From positions 1 through 38,753 of IMG/VR virus record IMGVR_UViG_3300048589_000274: a stretch of 38,753 nt of DNA. One strand, 5' to 3'. The notes under the pieces are model-generated. The model had not been told where the DNA came from, did no database searches, and worked only from the letters and a program-made list of their open reading frames with translations. Below are positions 17,961-26,132 of the stretch, piece after piece. Every line of letters starts with the position of its first letter. Within the stretch, counting starts at the first letter, position 1. The position numbers and the translations under genes are program-made. Origin of the DNA: a virus.

Positions 17961-18403
17961 CATGTTCTCCTGTAGATGGCGTAAATCGTGGCGGGTGCCA
18001 GCACGCGCCTAACCTCCCGGAACCCCATCCACTCAACCCACGCGCACCCGGTATGGTATCTGAGATCGGTGACACATTCCAGCACCGGGTATCTGGCGTG
18101 CATCCGCTCTACAAAACGGCGCGCGGCCTTGCACACAGCGATCGGATGGGCCTTTAGCGCATCAGTCCCAAGCATCCAGACAGTGGCCTGGGTGCCGATC
18201 AGGGATGCCGGGTTCACGCCCCATACTGCCATCGGCACGCCATCGCGCTCGGCCATTTCCGCTACCGCCGCGCCCCCCACTGACCACCGCAGCGCATCGA
18301 GCGCGGTCATGGCGGCCCCTTCGCACTCCTCGCGGTGCTCGCGTTGCATGTGCGCCGCTACGTACTCGACACCCTCGCGCGTGGGCGGCCCTATCGTGAT
18401 CAT
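17960..18403 (-). CDS. internal virion protein, GNAT-fold, T7 gp13-like (147 aa)
   Basis: 147 residues from the ATG at 18,403, which has AGGAG 7 bases upstream and a 4-base ATGA overlap with the tail-tube gene; longer open frame upstream lies inside that gene. The sequence has the outline of a small acetyltransferase fold: start MITIGPPTREGVEYVAAHM, middle PMAVWGVNPASLIGTQATVWML, end GCAWVEWMGFREVRRV. T7 gp13-type virion proteins (DUF2833) have this look and order, between tail tube B and gp14. It is not expected to be a working acetyltransferase. In T7 the protein is needed for assembly of infectious particles. Confidence 0.7.
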   Translation of the reverse strand: MITIGPPTREGVEYVAAHMQREHREECEGAAMTALDALRWSVGGAAVAEMAERDGVPMAVWGVNPASLIGTQATVWMLGTDALKAHPIAVCKAARRFVERMHARYPVLECVTDLRYHTGCAWVEWMGFREVRRVLAPATIYAIYRRT

Positions 18404-21400
18404 CCGTCGTCTCCTACGGTCACGTTCGGGATGATAGCCAGCACGGTAGCCGGCAGCGGATACGCCTGCTGAATACACACGATGCCTTCCTCACTCCATA
18501 GGGCGCGCATGTTCACTTCGCTGTCCCTGTAGAATAGCGGCGCTTTCGCGGAAGGTGCAGAAGGCATCGGCGGATCGAGCAGTTCGCCGCCAAGTTCGAA
18601 CGGCGTCTGCTGCCCCATCGGGTCCGCGACGTTGCGATCCGCAATCTCGACAAGGTCGGTCCACGACGAACCGATTTGGACGCCGCGGCACTCCGTTCGG
18701 CGCATCGTCACGCCAGACAGCAGCTTTCGGTCGCCTTGCACCGTAGCGGCGCCGGGCACAGCGGCGTCGAGCCGCGGCGTCTGCAGCAGCGCAGAGAAGC
18801 CCTGCCCTACGATGATCGCCGTGGCAGCGGCGTCGAGCGTGATGCACCCATCGACGACGGTCTTTGGCGCCTGCACCGACCCGTCAGCAAGCACCTGCAC
18901 GACGCCGCCATTCAGATGCTCCAGGCCGCCGATCGTGGTGACGGGTGCCGTCAGCGACCATGCGCCAGGCGGCTGCTCTGCGATGACGATGTTGTTCGGG
19001 TCCGGCAGGTTCGGAACGCCGACAGGCATGCGCTGCATGTCGCACCGTAGCGACGAACCTGTTGGCGCACTAAGCACGACGCCGCGGCCACCGAGGAAGC
19101 GGACTGTCTTTCCGACATCTGCGCCTGAGAACAAGGCAGCGTCAAAATTCAGCGTGAGTGGGTCAATCACGGCCGCGCTGATCATCGCGCCATTGCCGCC
19201 GAGCACGTTGATCTGCGGGCGCACATAGGCCGCGCCTGGATTGACCAGCGTCACGCCAGTGACCACGCCGGCCGTGGTGGTCACGGTCACGACGGCGCCA
19301 AAGCCTGGTCCGTCGAGATCGACCACTTGCACGATCGGCACCGCCGGATAGTCGGCGCCGCCTGCGTCGATCGACAGGTTGGCTAGTTGGCCGCCGTTCT
19401 CGTTGCTGACGCTCGTCAGCGTGGCGTTCGGTGTGGTCAGCGGGTACTGCGCGCCGCCATCGACACACCACGACAGTTCGGGGCTGGCCGGGATGCCGGC
19501 TGCAGGGTTTGCGCCGAAATTGCGCGACGCCATGCGCTCGACGGCATAGGTCAGACCAAGCACCTGTGTGTAGCGGCGCACCACGAGATAGACAGCGTCC
19601 TCGCGCCCTTCCGGGATCACGCACACCGACACGACAAAGCCCGCCGTGTCGTGCCGCGCCCACCCATACACGTCCTGCTCTTTTAGGTACGTCAATGAGA
19701 GCAGAATGCCGTCGTCGCGAACCGCCCACACGAGCTTGAACGGTTCCTCGGCGAACCCCCATTGCGTGATGGTGCGGTTCTCCAGCAGATGCGCCGACAT
19801 CACCGACACGTCCTGGCCGGTGAAGTTGTTGGTGTAGATGTTGAAGGCCAGATCGCGCACTGCGCTGCCCCGCGACTGCAGGTACAGCACGTTGTTGCCG
19901 ACGCGCAGCGGTGCGAGATCGGCAGCACCGGAGAAGATTTGCGGATTGGCCTGTACGGTGCCAGGTGTCACGGTGCTGTTCTGGCCGCCGCCGCTGATCA
20001 GGTACGCGCCTCCCGAGGTGAGCGCGATCAGTCCGTTCGTGACAGGCGTCAGCGACGAAATGATGTTCACCTCATTGGCAGACAGCGTTCCGGTGATCGC
20101 GTCGTCGTCCTGCGGCGGATCGCTGGTATCAAAATTATTGTACTGACCAGGGCGTGACATCCAGAACGTTGATGGAGCCCCATCGTTTCCGGCATACACC
20201 TTGCGCTGATCTAGAAAGCTGACGCACTTCGCACTCGATGCGGGGCCGGCCGAGAGTGACACGGTAGCGCCTGACGCTGGCGTGTCTGTTCCGATCGTAG
20301 AGAAGGTGATCGTGTCGGCCGCGCCCGTCGTGGAAAGGCCTGTGCCGGGCGCGCCGAACACGCTCCATGAGATCGCCGTTACGATGCCGCCGACCACCTG
20401 CGTGACATCAACCGCCAGCGACTTGCCGCCAACCGGAGAGCCCGCCAGGCCGGCGATGTAGGAGACATAGGAAGCCTGGTGGTAGTTGCTGCCGCCGGCC
20501 GCGATCGTGATGCTGCCGGGCGCAGGGATGAACCCCGATATGCTGTCCGGCACCCAATTTCCGTCGAACGCCAGCGTGAGGCCGCTGCCGAGCGGCGCCG
20601 CATCGAACACCGCGCCTGTCGGGATCGAGTAGTTGGTGCCTCGTGTTGTGATGGTGGCGCCATTCAATTCACCATAGGGAGACGCGGACAGCGACGTGTC
20701 GGATGACAGCGACACTTGGCCGCCGGCTCCGGTACTGTCGCTGATGACGACGAAAGGCGCGATGTACCCCTGGCCTGGGTTGGTGATCGCCACTGCAATA
20801 AGGCCTCGATCCGAAAGCGGGTTGCTCGCGATCGGCGGCGACACCGAAAAGTCGGGCGCATAATTCACATCGACAAACACGTTCTCGAATGTCGATGCGA
20901 GGATACCATAGGTGTATGGGCCGCCGCCTTGCGTGCCGGCGGGCACCGGGAATGCTTTGTACACGCGGTACTGCACTGCGCCTGGCACGGCATCCCACGT
21001 GATGCGGTTGACTACGGCATTCACCTGATCGAGCCCGCTGTTCTCCGTGAAGGCGAAGCCTGACGCGTTGCTCTCCCGACCGTTCGCATCCACTGACGTG
21101 ATCGCATAGATGTACACGTACTGCGGATCGCCGGTCACATTGTTGATCGGCGTCACCGTGACGACGCCAGGCGGCGTGATCGTGGCACCAAAGGTGACGG
21201 CGGCGATCTGCCAGTTGGTGATGCCAAGGCGCCGAATATCGTAGATCGCATAAAGCGGGTGCACGACGGTCAGCACGTCCGCGCTCTGTGCGAAATTCAG
21301 TTCGAACAGATCGGCGCCGGTCCACGGTGTCGCGATGTCGTATATGCGCGCCAGCGTGCCGCCGCTGACCCAGGGCGTCCACGTGGCGGCGCTGACGCCG

Positions 21401-21915
21401 GCATAGGTCAGCGTGTACTGCCCGAGCGTCAGATCATCACCAGCGATGGCCATGATGCGGAAGGTGCGGCCATTCATGCCAGAGATGCCGTTGGCGCGCA
21501 CGAGCCCGACGAACCCATTGTCAGCAGTGACAAAGTCACCCACCGACCATCCGTGTGCCGGCACTGTCACCACGAGCGGGTTGGCAGCCGACGCCGCGGT
21601 GATCGCCTGCGGCGCCTCCAGCACGTAGGCGCCATTGTCGATTACGCGCATCCGATCGTTGTTCAATTCGAGCACATACGCCTGTTCGGTGGAGAACACG
21701 AACGGGATCAGCCGCGGCTTTGGGTTGCCAGTGATGCGTTCGCACAGCCCAACGTGCTGCGTGCCGGCGCGCGAACTGGCGCCACCTCGATAGTCCACGA
21801 AGAAATTGCGCATCGTGGCCGCCCCGACTTTGTACTTGTCGAGATCGACGCGGCCCATCAGCGTCGGTGACAGCTCGCCGCCGGCAAAGCTCGTCTTGGG
21901 GATCGGGAAGGTCAT
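18400..21915 (-). CDS. tail tubular protein B-like nozzle (1,171 aa)
   Basis: The N-terminus FAGGELSPTLMGRVDLDKY, followed by RNFFVDYRGGASSRAGTQHV, is a conserved signature of podoviral tail nozzle (tubular B) proteins. The protein forms the distal tube through which DNA leaves the particle. At 1,171 residues it is longer than T7 gp12 (about 790). The extra length appears to come from several copies of a short beta motif with GxxY, e.g. ITNPGQGYIAPFVVI, TTRGTNYSIPTG, IDAGGADYPAVPIV and LVNPGAAYVRPQINV. These look like surface domains used for carbohydrate contact or fibre attachment (inference). It follows tubular A with a 9-base gap. Confidence 0.85.
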   Translation of the reverse strand: MTFPIPKTSFAGGELSPTLMGRVDLDKYKVGAATMRNFFVDYRGGASSRAGTQHVGLCERITGNPKPRLIPFVFSTEQAYVLELNNDRMRVIDNGAYVLEAPQAITAASAANPLVVTVPAHGWSVGDFVTADNGFVGLVRANGISGMNGRTFRIMAIAGDDLTLGQYTLTYAGVSAATWTPWVSGGTLARIYDIATPWTGADLFELNFAQSADVLTVVHPLYAIYDIRRLGITNWQIAAVTFGATITPPGVVTVTPINNVTGDPQYVYIYAITSVDANGRESNASGFAFTENSGLDQVNAVVNRITWDAVPGAVQYRVYKAFPVPAGTQGGGPYTYGILASTFENVFVDVNYAPDFSVSPPIASNPLSDRGLIAVAITNPGQGYIAPFVVISDSTGAGGQVSLSSDTSLSASPYGELNGATITTRGTNYSIPTGAVFDAAPLGSGLTLAFDGNWVPDSISGFIPAPGSITIAAGGSNYHQASYVSYIAGLAGSPVGGKSLAVDVTQVVGGIVTAISWSVFGAPGTGLSTTGAADTITFSTIGTDTPASGATVSLSAGPASSAKCVSFLDQRKVYAGNDGAPSTFWMSRPGQYNNFDTSDPPQDDDAITGTLSANEVNIISSLTPVTNGLIALTSGGAYLISGGGQNSTVTPGTVQANPQIFSGAADLAPLRVGNNVLYLQSRGSAVRDLAFNIYTNNFTGQDVSVMSAHLLENRTITQWGFAEEPFKLVWAVRDDGILLSLTYLKEQDVYGWARHDTAGFVVSVCVIPEGREDAVYLVVRRYTQVLGLTYAVERMASRNFGANPAAGIPASPELSWCVDGGAQYPLTTPNATLTSVSNENGGQLANLSIDAGGADYPAVPIVQVVDLDGPGFGAVVTVTTTAGVVTGVTLVNPGAAYVRPQINVLGGNGAMISAAVIDPLTLNFDAALFSGADVGKTVRFLGGRGVVLSAPTGSSLRCDMQRMPVGVPNLPDPNNIVIAEQPPGAWSLTAPVTTIGGLEHLNGGVVQVLADGSVQAPKTVVDGCITLDAAATAIIVGQGFSALLQTPRLDAAVPGAATVQGDRKLLSGVTMRRTECRGVQIGSSWTDLVEIADRNVADPMGQQTPFELGGELLDPPMPSAPSAKAPLFYRDSEVNMRALWSEEGIVCIQQAYPLPATVLAIIPNVTVGDDG

Positions 21916-21924
21916 GCGATGCCC

Positions 21925-22722
21925 CTAGAACACGAGGAAGGACGGCGTCCACCATCCCTGATTTGACGCACCAACGCCATCGTCGCCGAGGATCGCGCCG
22001 CTGTAGCCGCGCACCGCGATCCAATCAGGCGTGAAGTCCGTCGATGTGGTGCCTTCGTTGCCGTCCCGGCTGCGTGCGGTCTGGATTGCGTTCATGGCGC
22101 TCTGCGCCCGCGCCCGCGCGATGTCCTGCTTTCCCGAGATCGGCATGGCGAACCGCGTGGCCAAGGCTTGCACCATGGCTTCCTGAAACAGCGGGTCCCA
22201 CAGGTCTTCGATCTCGATGCGCTGCGTGTAGAGGCACAGCGCGCTCGCGCGGTTCGTCAAAACCACCTTCACCTGATTGCCGCTATTGTCCGTGTCGGCC
22301 GCGACGGCGAAGCGCGAAGGGACGATAGCGCCGGGCGCGAAGCCGGCCGGCAGTGCCACCGAGAACATCGGCTGATCGAACCCAGGCTGCGCAACAAGAG
22401 ACGTGATCATGCGCACCTGTACGCAGTCATTCGGGTACGCATAGGAGTAGAACCACGGAGGCGGCGGCATCGTTGCCGGATCATAGACGTTCGGCGTTCC
22501 GGTCGGGTTCTCTGGCGTGCCCGGAGCGGCCTTGAGCAACGCGAGCTGCACCATCTTGCGCGCGAAGTTCCACGGGGCCGCCCGCAGTAATTCATCGCGC
22601 GTCGGATCGTACAGCAAGCGCGCCTGCTCCGCTTCCGTGCTTCGCTCGTTGAGGTTCACCAGCGACGAGCGCGCGGCGATCGCAGAGAGCGCACGGTTCA
22701 CGATGTCGGTGCGAGTTGTCAT
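21925..22722 (-). CDS. tail tubular protein A-like adaptor (265 aa)
   Basis: 265 residues. The start TTRTDIVNRALSAIAARS and the following RLLYDPTRDELLRAAPWNFA are the typical signature of podoviral tail tubular A/gp11-like adaptors, which join the portal to the nozzle. The middle segment (WFYSYAYPNDCVQVRMI) and the C-terminal helices (ATRFAMPISGKQDIARARAQ) also fit the family, which is usually 190-270 residues. Gene order A then B in transcription is as in T7. One base separates its start from the stop of spike 2. The C-terminal tail GWWTPSFLVF is hydrophobic and may pack into the nozzle. Confidence 0.87.
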   Translation of the reverse strand: MTTRTDIVNRALSAIAARSSLVNLNERSTEAEQARLLYDPTRDELLRAAPWNFARKMVQLALLKAAPGTPENPTGTPNVYDPATMPPPPWFYSYAYPNDCVQVRMITSLVAQPGFDQPMFSVALPAGFAPGAIVPSRFAVAADTDNSGNQVKVVLTNRASALCLYTQRIEIEDLWDPLFQEAMVQALATRFAMPISGKQDIARARAQSAMNAIQTARSRDGNEGTTSTDFTPDWIAVRGYSGAILGDDGVGASNQGWWTPSFLVF

Positions 22723-22723
22723 G

Positions 22724-24310
22724 CTACACCATTGTCATAGCGGTGGCGTACCTGTGCTCTGCGTCAACTTCGGCACGGAGCACCGTAGGGCCGGTCGCGC
22801 TGGGCGCAACATGCGTCACCGTGATTGTCAACGTGGCCACTTGGTCGCCCGCGCCGCCGACGACGCTCCATGCAGCCGCGGCCGAAATGCCAGAGCCGGC
22901 TGACGAATTTTCATCGCGCACTACGGCGTGGCTCCCGGTGATAGCGGAGCCTGTTCTACGATAAAAAGCAGCATCAACTATGCCCGTGTAGGTTTCCACG
23001 TCTGCAAAAGCGTTTTGCACCGTAAGTACGCTCAGCTTCACCCTAAGCGCGCTGCCGGAATATTGGCTTGTCGGAAGTGCCAGCGTTATGACTACGTCCG
23101 TCGTCGTTCCGGCCGTCAAATTTTTGGCCACAGAAGTAGGAGTGTTGCATGCCGTAGCCCCTACGAACGTGTTTGGCATCGGCCACAGGCGGCCATTTAG
23201 AAACCCATTAGCGGCCTTGCTCCAGTGACCAGATGCGATAACAGTTCCCGTAGGCGCAGCAGAAACCCACCTGACCGGGTTTACATCTTCTGATGATCCC
23301 CCCTCCAAAAACACTACGCGCTCTGGCGAATTAAAATTGTGCAGAACGCGAGCGTTTACGCCTTGAAAACGACAATCCACTATAGACAAAAATACAGGAG
23401 AACCAGCGCCTCCTAGTGTGCAAATTAGTTCGTGATCTTTGATCGTGTTACCCGGGCCAAACTGACAATTTTGGTTTGTCCCGTCGAGCGTGGCAATCTC
23501 TACAGGCCCGTCAAAAATGCATCCCGATATATTTGTGCTGAACCCATACCGCCCAAACCTGGCGCCGCCATTTGGTCCGTTCGTATAGGTTGTAAAAAGA
23601 GACATTTGTAACCCGGCAGATGAGGCAAAGTCTAAGTCATACAAACCATTAAAATATGAATTTCCGCCATAAATTTGATAGTCCGTTACAAGATCGGAAA
23701 CGCCAAGCCCTGTCCCGAGGTTTCTGTCGAAAATGCATTGGATAAATGCGTTATCGACAACGCTTGGGCAGTTTGTTACGCCATCAATAGTGGTTTCAGT
23801 AAGATAGCAGCCGTACAAATTGGCTCCGGTAAAGCGGCAATTTATAATACGGCTATTGATGGTGCTAAGGGCTAAACCAATGTCTTTTGTGCCGCCTGCA
23901 TCTATTACAATATTCTCCATATTTAGCGCCCACGTGACAAACGTAAGATTATTCGCGTATGAATTTGACGCCAACAAGTAGTTACTATCGCCGATACCGC
24001 TCGATTTGATAGTGGCAATACCAAGGCTTTTGATGCCTACGCCTCGATTGTTTCGTGTCGGGTGGATCAAGTTGTCAACCAAATACGTAGCGCCATCGCG
24101 CAGCATCAGCACGCCGCCTTCGGGGAGTGCATTCAGTGCTGTTTGGAAAGGGCTTGTGTCATTGGTGACACCGTCGCCTTTGGCGCCGAACTGCTCCGGT
24201 GTCAGGTATGGGCCGCTGACAACAGGGATCAGAACGCCGTCGCCGGGATCGAGGGCGCGCAGCTTGGCCCACATGCCGTTCGGCTGCTGCACGAGAAGGT
24301 TATCGGCCAT
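22724..24310 (-). CDS. tail spike 2: repeat-module anchor plus pectate-lyase beta-helix
   Basis: 528 residues with a strong AGGAGG ribosome-binding site. The first 30 residues (LLVQQPNGMWAKLRALDPG, then DGVLIPVV) are one copy of a module that also makes up the two small proteins upstream. A beta-helix start follows (EQFGAKGDGVTNDTSPFQTA), then N/G-rich coils to about residue 370 and a C-terminal beta-rich domain (about 380-528) with T/S/V repeats. Most of the coil region (about 23,300-24,060) is clearly more AT-rich than the rest of the window. This suggests the receptor-binding part was exchanged by recombination. Likely role: a second polysaccharide-binding or -cleaving spike, held on the virion by its N-terminal module. 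Confidence 0.8.
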   Translation of the reverse strand: MADNLLVQQPNGMWAKLRALDPGDGVLIPVVSGPYLTPEQFGAKGDGVTNDTSPFQTALNALPEGGVLMLRDGATYLVDNLIHPTRNNRGVGIKSLGIATIKSSGIGDSNYLLASNSYANNLTFVTWALNMENIVIDAGGTKDIGLALSTINSRIINCRFTGANLYGCYLTETTIDGVTNCPSVVDNAFIQCIFDRNLGTGLGVSDLVTDYQIYGGNSYFNGLYDLDFASSAGLQMSLFTTYTNGPNGGARFGRYGFSTNISGCIFDGPVEIATLDGTNQNCQFGPGNTIKDHELICTLGGAGSPVFLSIVDCRFQGVNARVLHNFNSPERVVFLEGGSSEDVNPVRWVSAAPTGTVIASGHWSKAANGFLNGRLWPMPNTFVGATACNTPTSVAKNLTAGTTTDVVITLALPTSQYSGSALRVKLSVLTVQNAFADVETYTGIVDAAFYRRTGSAITGSHAVVRDENSSAGSGISAAAAWSVVGGAGDQVATLTITVTHVAPSATGPTVLRAEVDAEHRYATAMTMV

Positions 24311-24622
24311 CTATGCCTCCTGTACACAGAGCACGAGCACGCCGGCGCTGACCACAGCGCCTATCCTGGCCCACCCGCCGTTCGGCTGTTGCAGATTGAA
24401 AAAAGTCGTGGCGGTGTCAGTGGAGGTCAGCAGGCGCACCGTGTCGGCATCTGCCTCGGTGGCGATCTGCGCCCACTCGCCTTCTGCGCTGATGACGACA
24501 AGGGCGCCGTCCGCGGCGGCACCTAGCACAGGCACCAGCACGCCGTCGCCGACGTCATTTGCGCGAATGCGTGCCCACACCCCGTTCGCTTGTTCGATCA
24601 GGAAATCGTCGGGCACGCGCAC
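24311..24622 (-). CDS. small W-repeat protein, three copies (103 aa)
   Basis: 103 residues from a GTG with GGGAG 5 bases upstream. It is made of three copies of a roughly 27-residue unit centred on NG.W or EG.W: residues about 9-33 (EQANGVWARIRANDVGDG), about 41-66 (ISAEGEWAQIATEADAD) and about 75-100 (LQQPNGGWARIGAVVSAG). The first copy is closest to the N-terminus of spike 2. The second and third align with the 63-residue protein encoded upstream. The protein probably decorates the virion or sits between spike and tail (inference). Its stop touches the spike 2 start with no bases between. Confidence 0.72.
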   Translation of the reverse strand: MRVPDDFLIEQANGVWARIRANDVGDGVLVPVLGAAADGALVVISAEGEWAQIATEADADTVRLLTSTDTATTFFNLQQPNGGWARIGAVVSAGVLVLCVQEA

Positions 24623-24637
24623 TGCACTCCCTGCTGA

Positions 24638-24829
24638 TCAGGCCACGCAGAGAGTGAGCACCCCTGCGCTTTCCACCGCGCCGAGCTTGGCCCATTCGCC
24701 GTTCGGCTGCTGGAAATTGAAGTACGTCGTCGGCGGCAGGTTCGTCACCACGATGGTTTCAACCCCGTCGTCGGTTGTCGTGGCCAGCTGCTTCCACGTG
24801 CCGTCAGCACTGAGAACAAGGATGGCCAC
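24638..24829 (-). CDS. small W-repeat protein, two copies (63 aa)
   Basis: 63 residues from a GTG with GGAAG about 8 bases upstream. It contains two units of the repeat: LVLSADGTWKQLATTTDDG (about residues 4-22) and NFQQPNGEWAKLGAVESAG (about 38-56), each ending in a hydrophobic beta strand (LTLCVA at the C-terminus). It is clearly related to the last two-thirds of the next protein, so the pair arose by tandem duplication. Function unknown; likely a small virion or head-fibre protein, from its place among structural genes. Confidence 0.68.
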   Translation of the reverse strand: MAILVLSADGTWKQLATTTDDGVETIVVTNLPPTTYFNFQQPNGEWAKLGAVESAGVLTLCVA

Positions 24830-24835
24830 GACAGA

Positions 24836-25261
24836 TCACTTCCGCACCGCGGGCGGCGGGGGCGGCGGCGGTGCGGCCGCAACCGGCGGCACCGGCACGA
24901 GGCGCGCCAGCAGCGGCGCCAGGGCTTCGGCCAGCGCCTTCGCGATGACGACACCGAGACGCTCCATCTGCACGTCGTCCTCGCCGGGCGTCGTCAGCGG
25001 GATGTGACGCGTGAAGTCCATCACCTGCCCGGTCGGTGCGCACGCCTTGGCCGCCCGCGCGACATCGTCGAGCGGCTCCATGTGCGGGCCGGGCATGCCG
25101 GCGAAATACACCTCGGCGCCGATCTCCAGCAGCTCGGGCTCGCCGCCGGGCTGCTTCGGGAGGTGCGACTTCGCGGAAAGCCGATACCGGCCCGGCGTCA
25201 CCACCTCGATCGGGGTGGATGCCGGAACCGGGATCGGGTTCACCTGTACTGCTTCGCTCAT
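24836..25261 (-). CDS. hypothetical structural-block protein with proline-rich tail
   Basis: 141 residues with GGAG 8 bases ahead of the ATG. The N-terminal half has alternating beta-like segments (TPIEVVTPGRYRLSAKSHL, then LLEIGAEVYFAGMPGPHME). It is followed by a helix of A/L (VIAKALAEALAPLLARL) and a polyproline end. No family recognised. Its place between cement and spike modules suggests a virion component or chaperone; the proline-rich tail suggests a docking role. Confidence 0.62.
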   Translation of the reverse strand: MSEAVQVNPIPVPASTPIEVVTPGRYRLSAKSHLPKQPGGEPELLEIGAEVYFAGMPGPHMEPLDDVARAAKACAPTGQVMDFTRHIPLTTPGEDDVQMERLGVVIAKALAEALAPLLARLVPVPPVAAAPPPPPPPAVRK

Positions 25262-25291
25262 GGCTTCTGCTCCAGTGCTTCTGCCGGTTGA

Positions 25292-25768
25292 TCAGACGTA
25301 CTGCGTCGAGAAGCCGGACGGGTAGTACACCACGTCGTCGCGGTTGATCAGCATGTACGCCTGCAGGGTGCCGACCGCCATGGTGCCGACCACGACATAG
25401 TTGAGCCGCAGGAAGCGGGGCCGCGTGGTGGTCAGATTGTCGATCGTGCGCGGCGCCCGCGGCACCGTCACCGGGAAGGCGTAGCCCCCGAGGTTCCAAT
25501 CGACGAGGGCGATGGCCGGCGTCTCGGCATAGGTGACATAGGTGCCGGGCAGGCCGCTGCCGTTGTCGGGCGCGCCCTGGAACTGCACCTGCGCCGACGT
25601 GCCGGTGGTGAAGTCGGTCGTGGGCAGCACGAAGATGTTGAGTGGCACGCCTTCGTGGCCGATGCCGATGTCACGCGCCTGCAGCAGGTCGATGATGTTC
25701 GTGCTGGCGCGCGTGACGGTAAGTGCGGACCCCGCAGGGTCGAAGCACAGATTGCTGTCGAGGATCAT
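25292..25768 (-). CDS. capsid cement protein, Bbp16 family
   Basis: 158 residues, ribosome-binding site AAGGAC. The start MILDSNLCFDPAGSALTVT, followed by RASTNIIDLLQARDIGIG, matches what I know of the Bbp16 family, the capsid-stabilising cement protein first described in Bordetella phage BPP-1. Later segments (SAQVQFQGAPDNG, RFLRLNYVVVGTMAVGT) also fit; they form a jelly-roll-like beta fold. It would sit on the outside of the expanded capsid at three-fold positions. It is encoded two genes after the major capsid protein, as expected. Confidence 0.82.
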   Translation of the reverse strand: MILDSNLCFDPAGSALTVTRASTNIIDLLQARDIGIGHEGVPLNIFVLPTTDFTTGTSAQVQFQGAPDNGSGLPGTYVTYAETPAIALVDWNLGGYAFPVTVPRAPRTIDNLTTTRPRFLRLNYVVVGTMAVGTLQAYMLINRDDVVYYPSGFSTQYV

Positions 25769-25781
25769 GGCCGGGGTCCTT

Positions 25782-26108
25782 TCAGGTGTACGCGAGGGCG
25801 GTGATCGTGCCCGCGCCCGGCGTGATTGCGATGCCCGCGTAGTACGGCATGTTCACGTTGTACACCGTTCCGATCGGCGCACTGGCGGGAATGACGAACA
25901 TGAGCGTCGCCGCGGTGCGATCGGCGAGCACACCGGCATCATAGATCGATGTGGCCACGGCCGCATCATCGATCACCACGATGGAGACGAGCCATCCCGA
26001 GCCAACCGTCACCATCTGGCCGACGCCGTTGATGTTGAGGTTCCGGCGGATGGCGGGGCGCGACAGCACGATGCCGGCGGTGTCGGCCAGGAGGCGAGAG
26101 CCACTCAT
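25782..26108 (-). CDS. small beta-rich structural protein (108 aa)
   Basis: 108 residues with a strong AAAGGAAC ribosome-binding site. The sequence is all beta-like and small-residue-rich: LADTAGIVLSRPAIRRNLN, then VSIVVIDDAAVATSIYDAG, then NMPYYAGIAITPGAGTI. Such proteins commonly follow capsid genes in phages of this type and are often found in virions. Position between major capsid and cement genes supports a head decoration role. Exact family not recognised. Confidence 0.7.
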   Translation of the reverse strand: MSGSRLLADTAGIVLSRPAIRRNLNINGVGQMVTVGSGWLVSIVVIDDAAVATSIYDAGVLADRTAATLMFVIPASAPIGTVYNVNMPYYAGIAITPGAGTITALAYT

Positions 26109-26132
26109 TGGGGTGTTCCTTTCCTGGCCTGA

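Noticed and set aside
17308-18075. N-terminal extension of the 1,031-residue ejection protein to 1,287 residues
   Set aside because: The added part runs through the gp14-like gene in another frame, is Arg/Gly-rich shadow sequence, and a well-placed ATG lies at 17,307.
7813-25768. Diversity-generating retroelement, as in phage BPP-1
   Set aside because: The head genes are BPP-1-like, but no reverse transcriptase, no template/variable repeat pair and no C-type lectin receptor protein were seen.
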